DNA of 11,415 nucleotides. It comes from Gammaproteobacteria bacterium (GTDB lineage: Bacteria; Pseudomonadota; Gammaproteobacteria; Pseudomonadales; Pseudohongiellaceae). The translations under genes and the position numbers were made by a program. Positions 1 to 7,361 of this stretch are shown piece by piece (positions within the stretch are counted from its first letter, which is position 1; each line of letters starts with the position of its first letter). The notes beneath the pieces are model-generated. The model saw nothing but the letters and a program-made list of their open reading frames with translations, was not told where the DNA came from and did no database searches. The DNA lies in the NCBI GenBank assembly GCA_016762995.1, contig JAESUT010000025.1, positions 2,419-13,833 on the forward strand, read 5' to 3'.

Positions 1-1947
1 GGGAGCAATGCCAGCAGAGGTGGACGCGGCCTAGGAAGCGGCGGCGGTGGCACGGTTATCTTAATCAACGGCAAGCGTACTGCGGGAAAAAATAACAATA
101 CACAGAGCCAGCTTGTTCGCATCAACGCGAATCAAGTGGAGTACATAGAGATTATTCGTGGAACTGGCGGGGATCTTGATGTTCGAGGCAGCACACGAAT
201 CGCCAACATCGTCATGTCAACTCAGCAGTCTAGATCCAGCATTTCCTACGACATAAATGCAGACTACTATTCGGACAGTCAGACCGAGCCCGGTGGCTCT
301 CTAAGCTATAGTGTGCAAACTGGAGACCTCAACATCCTAGTGAACGCCTCCGCGGAACCCCAGTATGAACATAAAGAATCTTTTGAGCGCAGCGTACTAA
401 GAGACTTTTCGCTAAACGACACGATCACCGAGGACCGTATTAGAGATCAGACCACCTACACATTATCGACGAATCTAGACTACCGCTTCAGCGATAACAC
501 CAGCGCACGCTTCAACGCTCTGTATGCAGAGAACGACAACCCAACCACAATTGAACGCTTGACGGTCAACCTACAAACTACACCAAACACTTCTTTTTTC
601 CAGCGGGAAGAGCTACCAGGCGAACTCAGCAACTGGGAAATAGGCGGTGACTTCGAACATCGATTCAGCAGCGGGGCGAGGCTGAAAGCTCTCTTAATCG
701 CCAATGAAAACGACACGTCGAATACACGCAAACGCTACGACCTATTTGATGACGGCACTGAATCAATAAATCTTTTCCTCGATTCTTCTAACATCATTCA
801 AGAACGAATCCTTAGGGCCTCCTACACAATGGACCTAGTAGAGAACCACAATGTGGAGTTTGGTGCCGAGAGCGCACAGACAATTCTGGAATCAGAATTG
901 AGATTAGGCCTGCCGCTTAGTATAGGCACACCATCTGAAGAATTTGGCGGTTTAGTTCCTTCCACCGTGTCTAATGCAAATACTCGCGTTGAGGAAATTC
1001 GTTATGAGCCGTTTCTAATTCATAACTGGCGCATTAATTCTCGCATGTCGCTCGAGACTGCACTCGTCTATGAATTTTCCGAAATAGATCAAAGTGGAGA
1101 CTCCAGCAACAAGAGAGACTTTAGCTTCTTTAAACCAAAGCTCGACTATCGCTTCGACATAACGCCCCAACTGCAACTGCGAGTGTTGATTGAGAAATTT
1201 GTTCGTCAAATTAATTTCGTCGATTTTGTCGCTGTTACCGATAGCGAAGATAATGATTCCAACACGCTCGCTGGTAACGCCGATCTGCGCCCCGACTTTT
1301 GGTGGGTCTATAACCTTCTTGCGGAATACCGCTTGCCGAACGACATCGGCGTGGTTAGCGCAAATATCTATCAACACAACCATAAAGATTTTACGCAACG
1401 TATCGACGTCTCAACCTCAGCAAGCAATCTAGCTTCAGCAGTGGGCAATATCGGTTCAGGTGTAATGCATGTCATGGACTTGAAGGGTAGTGTACGTCTG
1501 TCTATGTTCGACATGCCTAACGTCCTAGTTACCACGTTAGTCAGCGTACGGGATTCTGATGTAAAGGATCCTTTCCTCGAAGAAAACCGCAGTTTCAACA
1601 ACTACCATCGAGGCCAGTTCGACATCGGTTTTCGGCACGATATTCCCGCCTGGAAAATGAATTACGGCCTCAAGTGGAACAACCGATTCGATGGCGACCT
1701 CAAGCGTTGGGATATCGATGACATCGAATCGGACACGCAGAAACCATTCGTGACTGCATTCCTGGAAGTGACCGCTTTTAGAAATACAATTCTTCGATTA
1801 GACATAGACAACCTAAGCGACTCACCGCAGTGTCGGGAACGAGAGCGCTATGTGGGTCATGTTCGCGATGGAATATTCGAAGAGCTCGAGAAGCGCTGCT
1901 CGAATACGGGGCGTATTATTTCATTCAAGATTAGTGGGAACTTTTAG
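1..1947 (+). CDS. TonB-dependent receptor-like outer membrane protein, copy 1 (5' truncated by the window edge)
   Basis: The frame is open from base 1 and gives the last 648 residues, so the signal peptide, TonB box and start of the plug lie outside the window; the GTG at 136 is internal. It begins in a glycine-rich stretch (residues 1-19), followed by the plug motif ILINGKRTAGK and then IEIIRG and DLDVRG, typical of the plug domain of one TonB-dependent receptor subfamily. The rest is a beta-barrel with alternating hydrophobic strands, a barrel motif around INFVDFVAV and LAGNADLRP, and a C-terminal strand ending in Phe, as expected for BAM-assembled proteins. The only two cysteines visible, about residues 611 and 633, sit in the last strands. 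It is collinear with the receptor at 9043-11268: 21 of the last 42 residues are identical by hand count. The family imports large or scarce substrates across the outer membrane using TonB energy; the substrate cannot be read from the sequence. Confidence 0.9.
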   Translation, partial: GSNASRGGRGLGSGGGGTVILINGKRTAGKNNNTQSQLVRINANQVEYIEIIRGTGGDLDVRGSTRIANIVMSTQQSRSSISYDINADYYSDSQTEPGGSLSYSVQTGDLNILVNASAEPQYEHKESFERSVLRDFSLNDTITEDRIRDQTTYTLSTNLDYRFSDNTSARFNALYAENDNPTTIERLTVNLQTTPNTSFFQREELPGELSNWEIGGDFEHRFSSGARLKALLIANENDTSNTRKRYDLFDDGTESINLFLDSSNIIQERILRASYTMDLVENHNVEFGAESAQTILESELRLGLPLSIGTPSEEFGGLVPSTVSNANTRVEEIRYEPFLIHNWRINSRMSLETALVYEFSEIDQSGDSSNKRDFSFFKPKLDYRFDITPQLQLRVLIEKFVRQINFVDFVAVTDSEDNDSNTLAGNADLRPDFWWVYNLLAEYRLPNDIGVVSANIYQHNHKDFTQRIDVSTSASNLASAVGNIGSGVMHVMDLKGSVRLSMFDMPNVLVTTLVSVRDSDVKDPFLEENRSFNNYHRGQFDIGFRHDIPAWKMNYGLKWNNRFDGDLKRWDIDDIESDTQKPFVTAFLEVTAFRNTILRLDIDNLSDSPQCRERERYVGHVRDGIFEELEKRCSNTGRIISFKISGNF

Positions 1948-1983
1948 ACGCACCTCAACTAGCCCTAATTGAAGAGATAAAGC

Positions 1984-2015
1984 ATACAAAGAGAGAGACC
2001 TGCCTCTCTTTGTAT
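1984..2015. terminator. Hairpin between convergent genes, likely bidirectional terminator
   Basis: ATACAAAGAGAG at 1984-1995 pairs perfectly with CTCTCTTTGTAT at 2004-2015 around an 8-nt loop. It starts 36 nt after the receptor stop and lies 18 nt before the stop of the minus-strand DUF7282-like gene, which is where a shared terminator would sit. The stem is long, but neither side has a clean run of Ts, so intrinsic termination is likely rather than certain. It could instead protect mRNA 3' ends. Confidence 0.65.
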
Positions 2016-2033
2016 AAGCCCTATATCGAATCC

Positions 2034-2498
2034 TTACGGCGCAGGAATCGCATGACCGATCATCCTGCCACCTTCGAAGACAGCAGTATCCATAACGTTT
2101 AGCTCATCGACGAACACGAAGTCTAGAATTTGGTTTTCATTAACGTCTCGATGCAGCATCACAATGAACATCTCGCCCGTCTGCAGCCCTTTATGAACTT
2201 CAATGCTCACATTCAAATTCGAGCCGTCCTTCACATACGTCGAGGCAACGTACTTATCTCCATTCGGCGCGCCATCCTCGAATGGGTGTATAACTAACCA
2301 GCCATTCCCATCGATCTGGACTTCAGAAAAAGTAAGTGTTCCGTCTTGTCGCTGCACGCCTTCAGTTGTAATCCAGTTCTTTGATCCATTTCCAATAGAT
2401 CTCTCAGGGGCCGCATCTGATTGTGCTTGAGCTACAGAAAAACTGAAACTCAATGCGACTACGCCAACAATCGTTCGAATCATTTTACTATTTTTCAT
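2034..2498 (-). CDS. Small secreted protein, DUF7282-like
   Basis: A 154-residue protein with a clear Sec signal peptide: a short basic N-terminus, hydrophobic residues 8-22, and probable signal peptidase I cleavage after AQA near residue 25. The mature part is a single beta-rich domain. Its GWLVIHPF element (67-73), followed by a glycine, the MLHRD element (114-118) and a closing DELNVMD region, resemble the DUF7282 family of secreted domains; this assignment is by eye. Residues 118-126 (DVNENQILD) place D, N, N and D at positions 1, 3, 5 and 9, like a calcium loop of EF-hand or dockerin type, so metal binding is possible but unproven. The ATG at 2498 is preceded by AAGGGA (2507-2512) with 8-nt spacing, which favours it over the second ATG at 2483. 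It lies 48 nt downstream of the M20 peptidase on the same strand and is probably cotranscribed. Function unknown. Confidence 0.82.
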   Translation of the reverse strand: MKNSKMIRTIVGVVALSFSFSVAQAQSDAAPERSIGNGSKNWITTEGVQRQDGTLTFSEVQIDGNGWLVIHPFEDGAPNGDKYVASTYVKDGSNLNVSIEVHKGLQTGEMFIVMLHRDVNENQILDFVFVDELNVMDTAVFEGGRMIGHAIPAP

Positions 2499-2546
2499 CT
2501 GTATTTTCCCTTGTTGAAATTCCTAATGTTAAGACTCTTTTCCAAA

Positions 2547-3947
2547 TTAGTTTCCAGAAGCAGCAAGCTGAACCACCACATCCCAATTAAATCGCACGAA
2601 GCGATGCAGCTCGCTAATCAGAATTCGCTCCTGATCGCTATGCGCACCATATCCAAGCGCAGCGTCCTCACGATCGATAGCTGGCCCAATGCCATAACAC
2701 TGAATGCCTTTATTACGCAGATAAGCCATATCTGTAGCGCCAGTGCTCATTGTAGGCAGTGTGATAACGCCATAGTGCTTAGTGATGTTTGCCTCAATCG
2801 CACTAAATGCGGCCGTATTCAGCCTTGCCTCACCTGGTGGTCGAGTATTGCGATCGCCAAGACTCACCTCGACTGCTGGGTCATTGATCACTCGACGGAT
2901 TTCGTCTAGAAATGCGGGAATATCTTCATCAGGAAGTGCGCGAAAATCGACGCTCGCTGTAGCCTCAGATGGAATGACATTTATCCGATAACCTGCGTTG
3001 AAAATATTCGGCGACAAAGAAGAACGCAGCATCGAAGAATGGCGTGGCTCGTTAGCAAGAAAATATTCATCCACTTCATTCGCTAAATCCGGATCAAGAA
3101 CGTCCAAGTATCGCTGCGCGGCATCCGCTGGTGAGATCGAGGCGAGCCTCTGGAAATAAGCAGCAGTTGTCTCATTCAAACGAATCGGTGAGCGCCAATC
3201 CGCGATCGCAGCAACTGCTTTGGCAAGTCGTATCACGGAATTTGTTTGCAGCGGAACAGAACCATGGCCCGCCACGCCCGTAGCCAGTAAATCTACTCTG
3301 TAGGGTAGCTTCTCAACAGTCTGTATACCGGCATATTGCACTTCGCGATTTACTCGCGCGACCGAACCACCTTCTGCCAAACAGAATTCCGATTCGATCT
3401 TCTCGAAATGCTCGTTCACCATAAATTCGATGCCGTACTGAGTAGCGCCCTCTTCACCGGATTCAGCAAGAAAGATGACATCCCTATCGAGCTGCACGTT
3501 CTGCCGCTTTAATTCCAGCATCACCATTAGTGCCGATGCTAGGTTGTCCTTGTCGTCTACCGCGCCACGCCCATAAACATAGCCATTGTCTACCGTTGCA
3601 CTAAATGGCGGAAAGGTCCATTTCTCAGGATCCACATTCACGACATCGGTATGAGCCATGATAAGCAACGGCTCCTTACTCCCATTGCCTTTGAGACGCG
3701 TAATTACATTTGGCCGGTTTGGATCGGTGGCCAACATCTCAACCTCAAAGCCTTCGGCCTCCAGCACGTCTCGAATGTATTCGGCCGCGGGCAACTCTCG
3801 GCCCGGTGGATCACTGGTATCAAACTGCAGCAAAGCGCGAAAATGGCGTAGCGTCTCCTCTTCGACAGAGGGCCAATCTGGCTGACTAACCTGTGCAAGC
3901 AAAGTAGGTGACAGAAACAGAGCGAGGGCAAGAAATATTTTTCGCAT
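2547..3947 (-). CDS. Secreted M20-family metallopeptidase, carboxypeptidase S/PM20D1-like
   Basis: The 466-residue protein starts with a signal peptide (MRKIF, hydrophobic to about residue 18, likely cleavage at LLA-Q), so it should act in the periplasm or outside the cell. The M20 di-zinc set is complete: H99 and D101 in MAHTDVV, bridging D131 in GRGAVDD, catalytic E165 and metal ligand E166 in SGEEG, E192 in AEGG, and H436 in GYGAHSD. GHGS (227-230) belongs to the inserted dimerisation domain, which spans roughly 215-355. AEGG and overall length resemble the carboxypeptidase S/PM20D1 group, which cleaves peptides or N-acyl amino acids, rather than ArgE or DapE; the true substrate is inferred only loosely. 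The ATG at 3947 is preferred over a non-ATG extension to 3986 because GGAGT lies 5 nt upstream and the signal peptide begins there. It is the first gene of a probable two-gene unit with the DUF7282-like gene. Confidence 0.92.
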   Translation of the reverse strand: MRKIFLALALFLSPTLLAQVSQPDWPSVEEETLRHFRALLQFDTSDPPGRELPAAEYIRDVLEAEGFEVEMLATDPNRPNVITRLKGNGSKEPLLIMAHTDVVNVDPEKWTFPPFSATVDNGYVYGRGAVDDKDNLASALMVMLELKRQNVQLDRDVIFLAESGEEGATQYGIEFMVNEHFEKIESEFCLAEGGSVARVNREVQYAGIQTVEKLPYRVDLLATGVAGHGSVPLQTNSVIRLAKAVAAIADWRSPIRLNETTAAYFQRLASISPADAAQRYLDVLDPDLANEVDEYFLANEPRHSSMLRSSLSPNIFNAGYRINVIPSEATASVDFRALPDEDIPAFLDEIRRVINDPAVEVSLGDRNTRPPGEARLNTAAFSAIEANITKHYGVITLPTMSTGATDMAYLRNKGIQCYGIGPAIDREDAALGYGAHSDQERILISELHRFVRFNWDVVVQLAASGN

Positions 3948-3952
3948 GAATG

Positions 3953-3957
3953 ACTCC
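3953..3957 (-). promoter_or_regulatory. Ribosome binding site fixing the M20 peptidase start
   Basis: Read on the minus strand this is GGAGT, 5 nt before the ATG at 3947. It decides against the longer frame that would begin at 3986 and would bury the signal peptide behind 13 extra residues. Confidence 0.7.
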
Positions 3958-3985
3958 ACGGTAATCACGTTGATTGGAACTAGCA

Positions 3986-4017
3986 CTCAATCCACCTGTA
4001 ATTGGCAGGTGGGTGAG
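3986..4017. repeat. Inverted repeat 1 of the intergenic cluster
   Basis: CCACCTG (3992-3998) pairs perfectly with CAGGTGG (4006-4012) around a 7-nt loop. The stem resumes after a small asymmetric internal loop with CTCA (3986-3989) and TGAG (4014-4017). It starts about 40 nt upstream of the peptidase start codon, so it could fold in that gene's leader RNA or act as an operator. Confidence 0.6.
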
Positions 4018-4031
4018 ATTATCCATGTTAA

Positions 4032-4051
4032 TGGCAAGGCTCGTCTTGCCA
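4032..4051. repeat. Inverted repeat 2 of the intergenic cluster
   Basis: TGGCAAG (4032-4038) pairs perfectly with CTTGCCA (4045-4051), leaving a 6-nt loop. It sits 14 nt from the end of the first inverted repeat. There is no T-run beside it on either strand, so it does not look like an intrinsic terminator. Confidence 0.6.
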
Positions 4052-4320
4052 GCAATGGCTGCTCCCTTGGGAAAAAGCGTAACGCACACAGATAAAGTCA
4101 GCTGGAGGGCGGAACCCGACAATTAAAGGTGAACAGAGCCCAACAATAGCAGAGTTCTAAGTATTTGTGTCTGCGATCACAGCGCGAGGTTATTCAGCTT
4201 GAGAAGACGAACTGGGCGATCTAAGCTACTCTCTATTAAAGCTCAAACTAGGCGTAATACAGATTTTCCAGCCTTTGCTAAACACGCCCTAGCTTGGAGT
4301 TTCCTAGTTATTCTAGCCAC

Positions 4321-4325
4321 AGGAG
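4321..4325 (+). promoter_or_regulatory. Ribosome binding site of the small secreted protein
   Basis: AGGAG lies 6 nt before the ATG at 4332. It is the best Shine-Dalgarno in the window and settles the start of an otherwise anonymous small gene. Confidence 0.8.
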
Positions 4326-4331
4326 TAAGCC

Positions 4332-4835
4332 ATGCTCAAGCTATCAAAGACTCTATTTATTCTGTGTTTTGGTATCGCCAGCCAACTCGTTACCGCGCAG
4401 CCAGCTACGTTCGAGAACAACATCTTCAACATTCCGCAAGGCGCGGCTATCGTAGATGGCGAACCCGTCTACTACAATGACATCCAGCTGATTAGCAACA
4501 TCGAAGGAAACTTCACGCTACTGGCAGCACAGCAAAGCAGCCTTGTCAGCGTCGATAGTGTTGTAGTCAACATAGCCGAGCCGTTTCCTGTTCAGGTGAG
4601 CCTTACAGTAACTGGAAACAAGTCCATACCTTGTGTGGAATTACAGACTCCAGCTATTTTCCGAGATGAATTCACCTTCACGGTCGTGCTAGCCGAGACA
4701 GCACTAGGGCCTGCAGAGTCCTGTATTGCAGTGCTGGATCCTTTTGAGACCAATATCCTTCTAAACGTCATCGGTTTAGAATCAGGCACCTACACCGTGA
4801 AAGTCAACGGTGTCCAGGCTAGCTTCAGCCTTTAA
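4332..4835 (+). CDS. Small secreted protein of unknown function
   Basis: I do not recognise this 167-residue protein. It has a signal peptide (MLKLSK, hydrophobic residues 7-20, likely cleavage at VTA-Q near 22). The mature chain is rich in beta-branched residues in alternating patterns, such as 72-82 and 85-95. It ends in GTYTVKVNG (152-160) and SFSL, which is the look of the last strands of an immunoglobulin-like beta-sandwich. The mature part has exactly two cysteines, C101 and C131, which could form a disulfide in the periplasm or outside the cell. The start is set by AGGAG 6 nt upstream. The permease follows on the same strand after 86 nt, so the two may be cotranscribed, but nothing else links them. 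A periplasmic or surface binding role is possible; no enzyme motif is visible. Confidence 0.78.
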   Translation: MLKLSKTLFILCFGIASQLVTAQPATFENNIFNIPQGAAIVDGEPVYYNDIQLISNIEGNFTLLAAQQSSLVSVDSVVVNIAEPFPVQVSLTVTGNKSIPCVELQTPAIFRDEFTFTVVLAETALGPAESCIAVLDPFETNILLNVIGLESGTYTVKVNGVQASFSL

Positions 4836-4921
4836 GGCTAGCCCATTCAGTCATAGACGTGGCGCCTTATCACCGCAATAATGCAGTCTGATTAACTCAT
4901 CTACCGAGCTGTTTGCGCGCC

Positions 4922-6226
4922 ATGTCCCAGGGTAAGTTTCGTCATTTCACGGTTATGGCCGTCGTTGTCGCCAACATGGTTGGCACCGGCGTATTCACGA
5001 GCCTTGGTTTTCAGCTGCTGGATATCCGCTCCGGATTTGTACTGCTGGCCCTTTGGGCAGTGGGCGGCCTTGCCGCCGTATGCGGAGCGATGACCTACGC
5101 CGAGTTAGGTGCCGCGATGCCTCGCTCTGGCGGCGAGTACAATTTCCTATCGCGCATCTATCACCCTGCAGTTGGGTTTGTGTCGGGCTGGGTTTCCGCC
5201 AGCGCAGGCTTCGCCGGCCCTACCGCACTCGCCGCCATGACTTTTGCAGCCTATACCACATCTGTTTTCGAAGTAGCCGACAATGCTTGGCTGGAGAAGA
5301 GCCTAGCCGCAGGACTAGTCATATTACTGGCTCTGGTGCACGCGAGTAATCGGCGCAACAGTGGCGGCCTGCAGGTCGTGTTCACTATTTTGAAGGTAGG
5401 CATAATCGTCATCTTCTGCCTCGCCGCATTCTTCGCGACCGGTTCACCGCAACCTATCAACTTCCTGCCCGTCGCAGGGGACGGGGCTTTACTAACCAGC
5501 GGCGTCTTCGCCGTCGCGCTTATCTATGTCAGCTATGCCTATACTGGCTGGAATGCTGCCACCTACCTGAGCAGCGAACTAGAAAATCCGCAGCGAACAC
5601 TTCCTTGGATTCTAATGGGTGGAACGCTAGTAGTGACGGTACTCTACGTAGCTCTGAACTTTACCTTCCTCTATACCACGCCAATGGACTCCATGGCTGG
5701 CCAGCTTGAGATAGGATTTATTGCTGCAGAGTCGGCTTTCGGTGAATTGGGCGGCAGATTTACCGGGCTAGTACTGGCGATGCTATTGGTGTCGACGGTA
5801 AGCGCTATGACCATGGCTGGCCCGCGGGTCATTCAAGTGATCGGTGAAGACTTCCCCATGCTGAAGGCGCTAGCCAAGAAGAACAAGAACGGCATTCCAG
5901 CAACTGCTATCTATATACAATCGGCTATTGCCTTGCTATTTATTTTTTCGTCGACCTTCGAATCGGTGTTGGTATTTTCTGGATTCACTCTTGCGCTAAG
6001 TAGCTTTACAACCGTTCTAGGAATTTTTGTGTTACGTTGGCGGCAACCAAATCTCCCTCGCCCCTACAGAACGTTCCTGTACCCATTGCCGCCACTAATC
6101 TATTTAGCACTAACAGGCTGGACACTCGCTTTCGTCCTAATTAGCCGGCCAGTCGAAGGATTATTTGGCTTGGGGATAATAGCGTTAGGACTTGTTTTCT
6201 ATTTTCTTTCTTCAATGAAGAAATAG
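4922..6226 (+). CDS. APC-superfamily amino acid permease
   Basis: A 434-residue, very hydrophobic protein with about 12 predicted transmembrane helices, the usual size for the amino acid-polyamine-organocation family. Family landmarks are the unwound first helix with GTGVFTS (21-27), PRSGGEY (67-73) at helix 3, AYTGWNA (206-212) in helix 6, and ENPQRTLP (221-228) in the following loop. The pattern resembles the LAT/SteT-like branch, which moves neutral amino acids by exchange or with protons; specificity cannot be read directly. The protein acts in the inner membrane. The ATG at 4922 is chosen over a TTG three codons upstream; neither has a strong Shine-Dalgarno, so this start is less certain than its neighbours'. 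The gene converges on the GNAT gene with only 5 nt between stop codons. Confidence 0.93.
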   Translation: MSQGKFRHFTVMAVVVANMVGTGVFTSLGFQLLDIRSGFVLLALWAVGGLAAVCGAMTYAELGAAMPRSGGEYNFLSRIYHPAVGFVSGWVSASAGFAGPTALAAMTFAAYTTSVFEVADNAWLEKSLAAGLVILLALVHASNRRNSGGLQVVFTILKVGIIVIFCLAAFFATGSPQPINFLPVAGDGALLTSGVFAVALIYVSYAYTGWNAATYLSSELENPQRTLPWILMGGTLVVTVLYVALNFTFLYTTPMDSMAGQLEIGFIAAESAFGELGGRFTGLVLAMLLVSTVSAMTMAGPRVIQVIGEDFPMLKALAKKNKNGIPATAIYIQSAIALLFIFSSTFESVLVFSGFTLALSSFTTVLGIFVLRWRQPNLPRPYRTFLYPLPPLIYLALTGWTLAFVLISRPVEGLFGLGIIALGLVFYFLSSMKK

Positions 6227-6231
6227 AACTC

Positions 6232-7113
6232 TTATTGTTCCGCACTGATTCCGTGCTGATAATCGACCTTGTTATCAGAAAACCCAGCTGACCCATAGAA
6301 AGATACTGTTTCAGCTTCTTCCTGCTTCGTCATCAATAAGACCTTATAGCAATTCTTGCTTTCGGCCATTCTTCGCGCGAAGAGTAACAAGCTCTTGCCA
6401 ACACCCTTGCCGCGCTCATTGCTGGTCACAATGATGTTCTCTACTATTCCATAGGGTCGGCCTGACCAGCTCAGATTCGCACAGATATTCAATGTACAAA
6501 TGCCAACTATTTTTGATCCGCGATAGGCACCAAACACCGTGCCACCGGCTGCGATAATTTTACTGTAGATAGACCGCACATCATTCGCTCGAAGTTTCTT
6601 CAGCTCCGGCAACTCGAATTCATAGATGAGGTCCATCGCCATAGGCAGATCTTTTGCAGGAAGCGGCCTAATCTCCACACCAATCGAACGCTTCATAATA
6701 ATCACGTCTTGATTACTTTGATGAAAAATTTCTCGCCGAGAGATCAGGAAGTCGGGAGCGGCTAATCCAGCGACAGGATTGAAACCAATACTTGAGAATA
6801 GTTTTTCCTGCTCAGGAAACGGCAGGCAGTAGGCTTCAGCAACGCCTAATTCCATTTCGACCTTTTGCAACAGGGCGTTCGCTATGCCCGCCCCTCTGAA
6901 ATCCTGATGCACGAAGAGGCTTCGCACAACAAAGGATGAGTCTTCGAACGATAGGCGTATGGCCCCGACGATCTCCCCATTCACCTCGGCGACAAAAGTC
7001 TGATCGTTCAGTAAATAAGCAAATGCTTGCCCCCATATTGCATAAAGTTCTTGAATATAAGGTAGGTCTGCATCAATTGCGACTCTTGTACTGATTCTGC
7101 CAGTTACAATCAT
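6232..7113 (-). CDS. Tandem-domain GNAT-family N-acetyltransferase
   Basis: The 293-residue protein carries two GNAT folds in a row. Domain 1 (about 6-140) has the acetyl-CoA pyrophosphate loop FRGAGIA (72-78) and a shortened C-terminal half. Domain 2 (about 146-290) has RGKGVGK (234-240) plus FYGSAGF (272-278), the classic late GNAT motif. Both loops keep the R-x-x-G-x-G/A pattern, so both may bind acetyl-CoA, although in tandem GNATs often only one domain is catalytic. The acceptor is unknown; small molecules such as amino acids, amines or antibiotics are typical, and this is not specific evidence. The cytoplasm is the expected location. The ATG at 7113 is the only plausible start: the frame upstream reaches a stop without another ATG, GTG or TTG. 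It has no good Shine-Dalgarno. Confidence 0.87.
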   Translation of the reverse strand: MIVTGRISTRVAIDADLPYIQELYAIWGQAFAYLLNDQTFVAEVNGEIVGAIRLSFEDSSFVVRSLFVHQDFRGAGIANALLQKVEMELGVAEAYCLPFPEQEKLFSSIGFNPVAGLAAPDFLISRREIFHQSNQDVIIMKRSIGVEIRPLPAKDLPMAMDLIYEFELPELKKLRANDVRSIYSKIIAAGGTVFGAYRGSKIVGICTLNICANLSWSGRPYGIVENIIVTSNERGKGVGKSLLLFARRMAESKNCYKVLLMTKQEEAETVSFYGSAGFSDNKVDYQHGISAEQ

Positions 7114-7126
7114 TGTGTTGAAACCA

Positions 7127-7158
7127 TTTATAGTTGTTTTTATAGTTGTTTTTATAGT
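7127..7158. repeat. 12-bp tandem repeat upstream of the GNAT gene
   Basis: TTTATAGTTGTT occurs twice without change (7127-7138, 7139-7150), followed by eight bases of a third copy (7151-7158). Read in the direction of the GNAT gene, each copy contains TATAAA, close to a -10 box, and the array ends 13 nt before the start codon. No matching -35 box was found. The array may be a slippage product or may tune promoter or leader strength. Confidence 0.75.
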
Positions 7159-7361
7159 GCATTAGCTTATCGCACTTTGGCGACCGAAGCCTATCCAGAT
7201 GGTATCCAGACATCGAAACGATAACTAAAACGAATCTTCTAAAATAATTCCTACCCACACTACCATTCTATGCAACAGCATACATTAATGATTGTAGCTC
7301 TAATTTTTGATGAAGGAGAAAATAGAAGACTAAAGAGGTCTAGATAAATAAATTTTCTTAT

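Larger units (their letters stand above)
3948..4331. other. Divergent intergenic region, 384 bp, with an inverted-repeat cluster
   Basis: This gap lies between the divergent peptidase and the small secreted protein, so it must hold promoters in both directions. I see no convincing pair of -35 and -10 boxes for either; a weak candidate on the plus strand is TTGAGA at 4199-4204 with TAAGCT 17 nt later. The half nearer the peptidase (about 3986-4126) carries several stem-capable repeats. It also contains short frames on both strands (plus 3974-4126, minus 4122-3886) that do not resemble a protein I can name and have no good ribosome binding site. The half nearer 4331 shows nothing beyond the ribosome binding site of the next gene. 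Confidence 0.6.

Noticed and set aside
3886..4122. Minus-strand 78-residue frame upstream of the M20 peptidase
   Set aside because: It overlaps the peptidase signal peptide in another frame, has no good ribosome binding site, and matches no family I know.
4127..4150. GCCCAAC near 4138, considered as an integron attC core site
   Set aside because: No partner GTTRRRY core with the needed imperfect palindrome lies at the right distance on either strand, and no integrase or cassette array is seen.
4199..4480. Plus-strand frame with a signal-peptide-like stretch (SFLVILATGVSHAQA) overlapping the small secreted gene
   Set aside because: It starts at a TTG without a ribosome binding site, and after the hydrophobic stretch it reads the real gene out of frame into arginine-rich sequence. 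The gene at 4332 has its own signal peptide and AGGAG.
6207..6223. Near-palindrome TTTCTTCA-A-TGAAGAAA at the permease stop, considered as a terminator for the convergent permease and GNAT genes
   Set aside because: It is AT-rich with a 6-bp usable stem, lies inside the coding sequence, and has no proper T-run after it.
7073..7258. Minus-strand 61-residue frame across the 12-bp repeats
   Set aside because: Its KNNYKNNYK composition just reflects the repeat, it overlaps the GNAT start in another frame, and it lacks a ribosome binding site.
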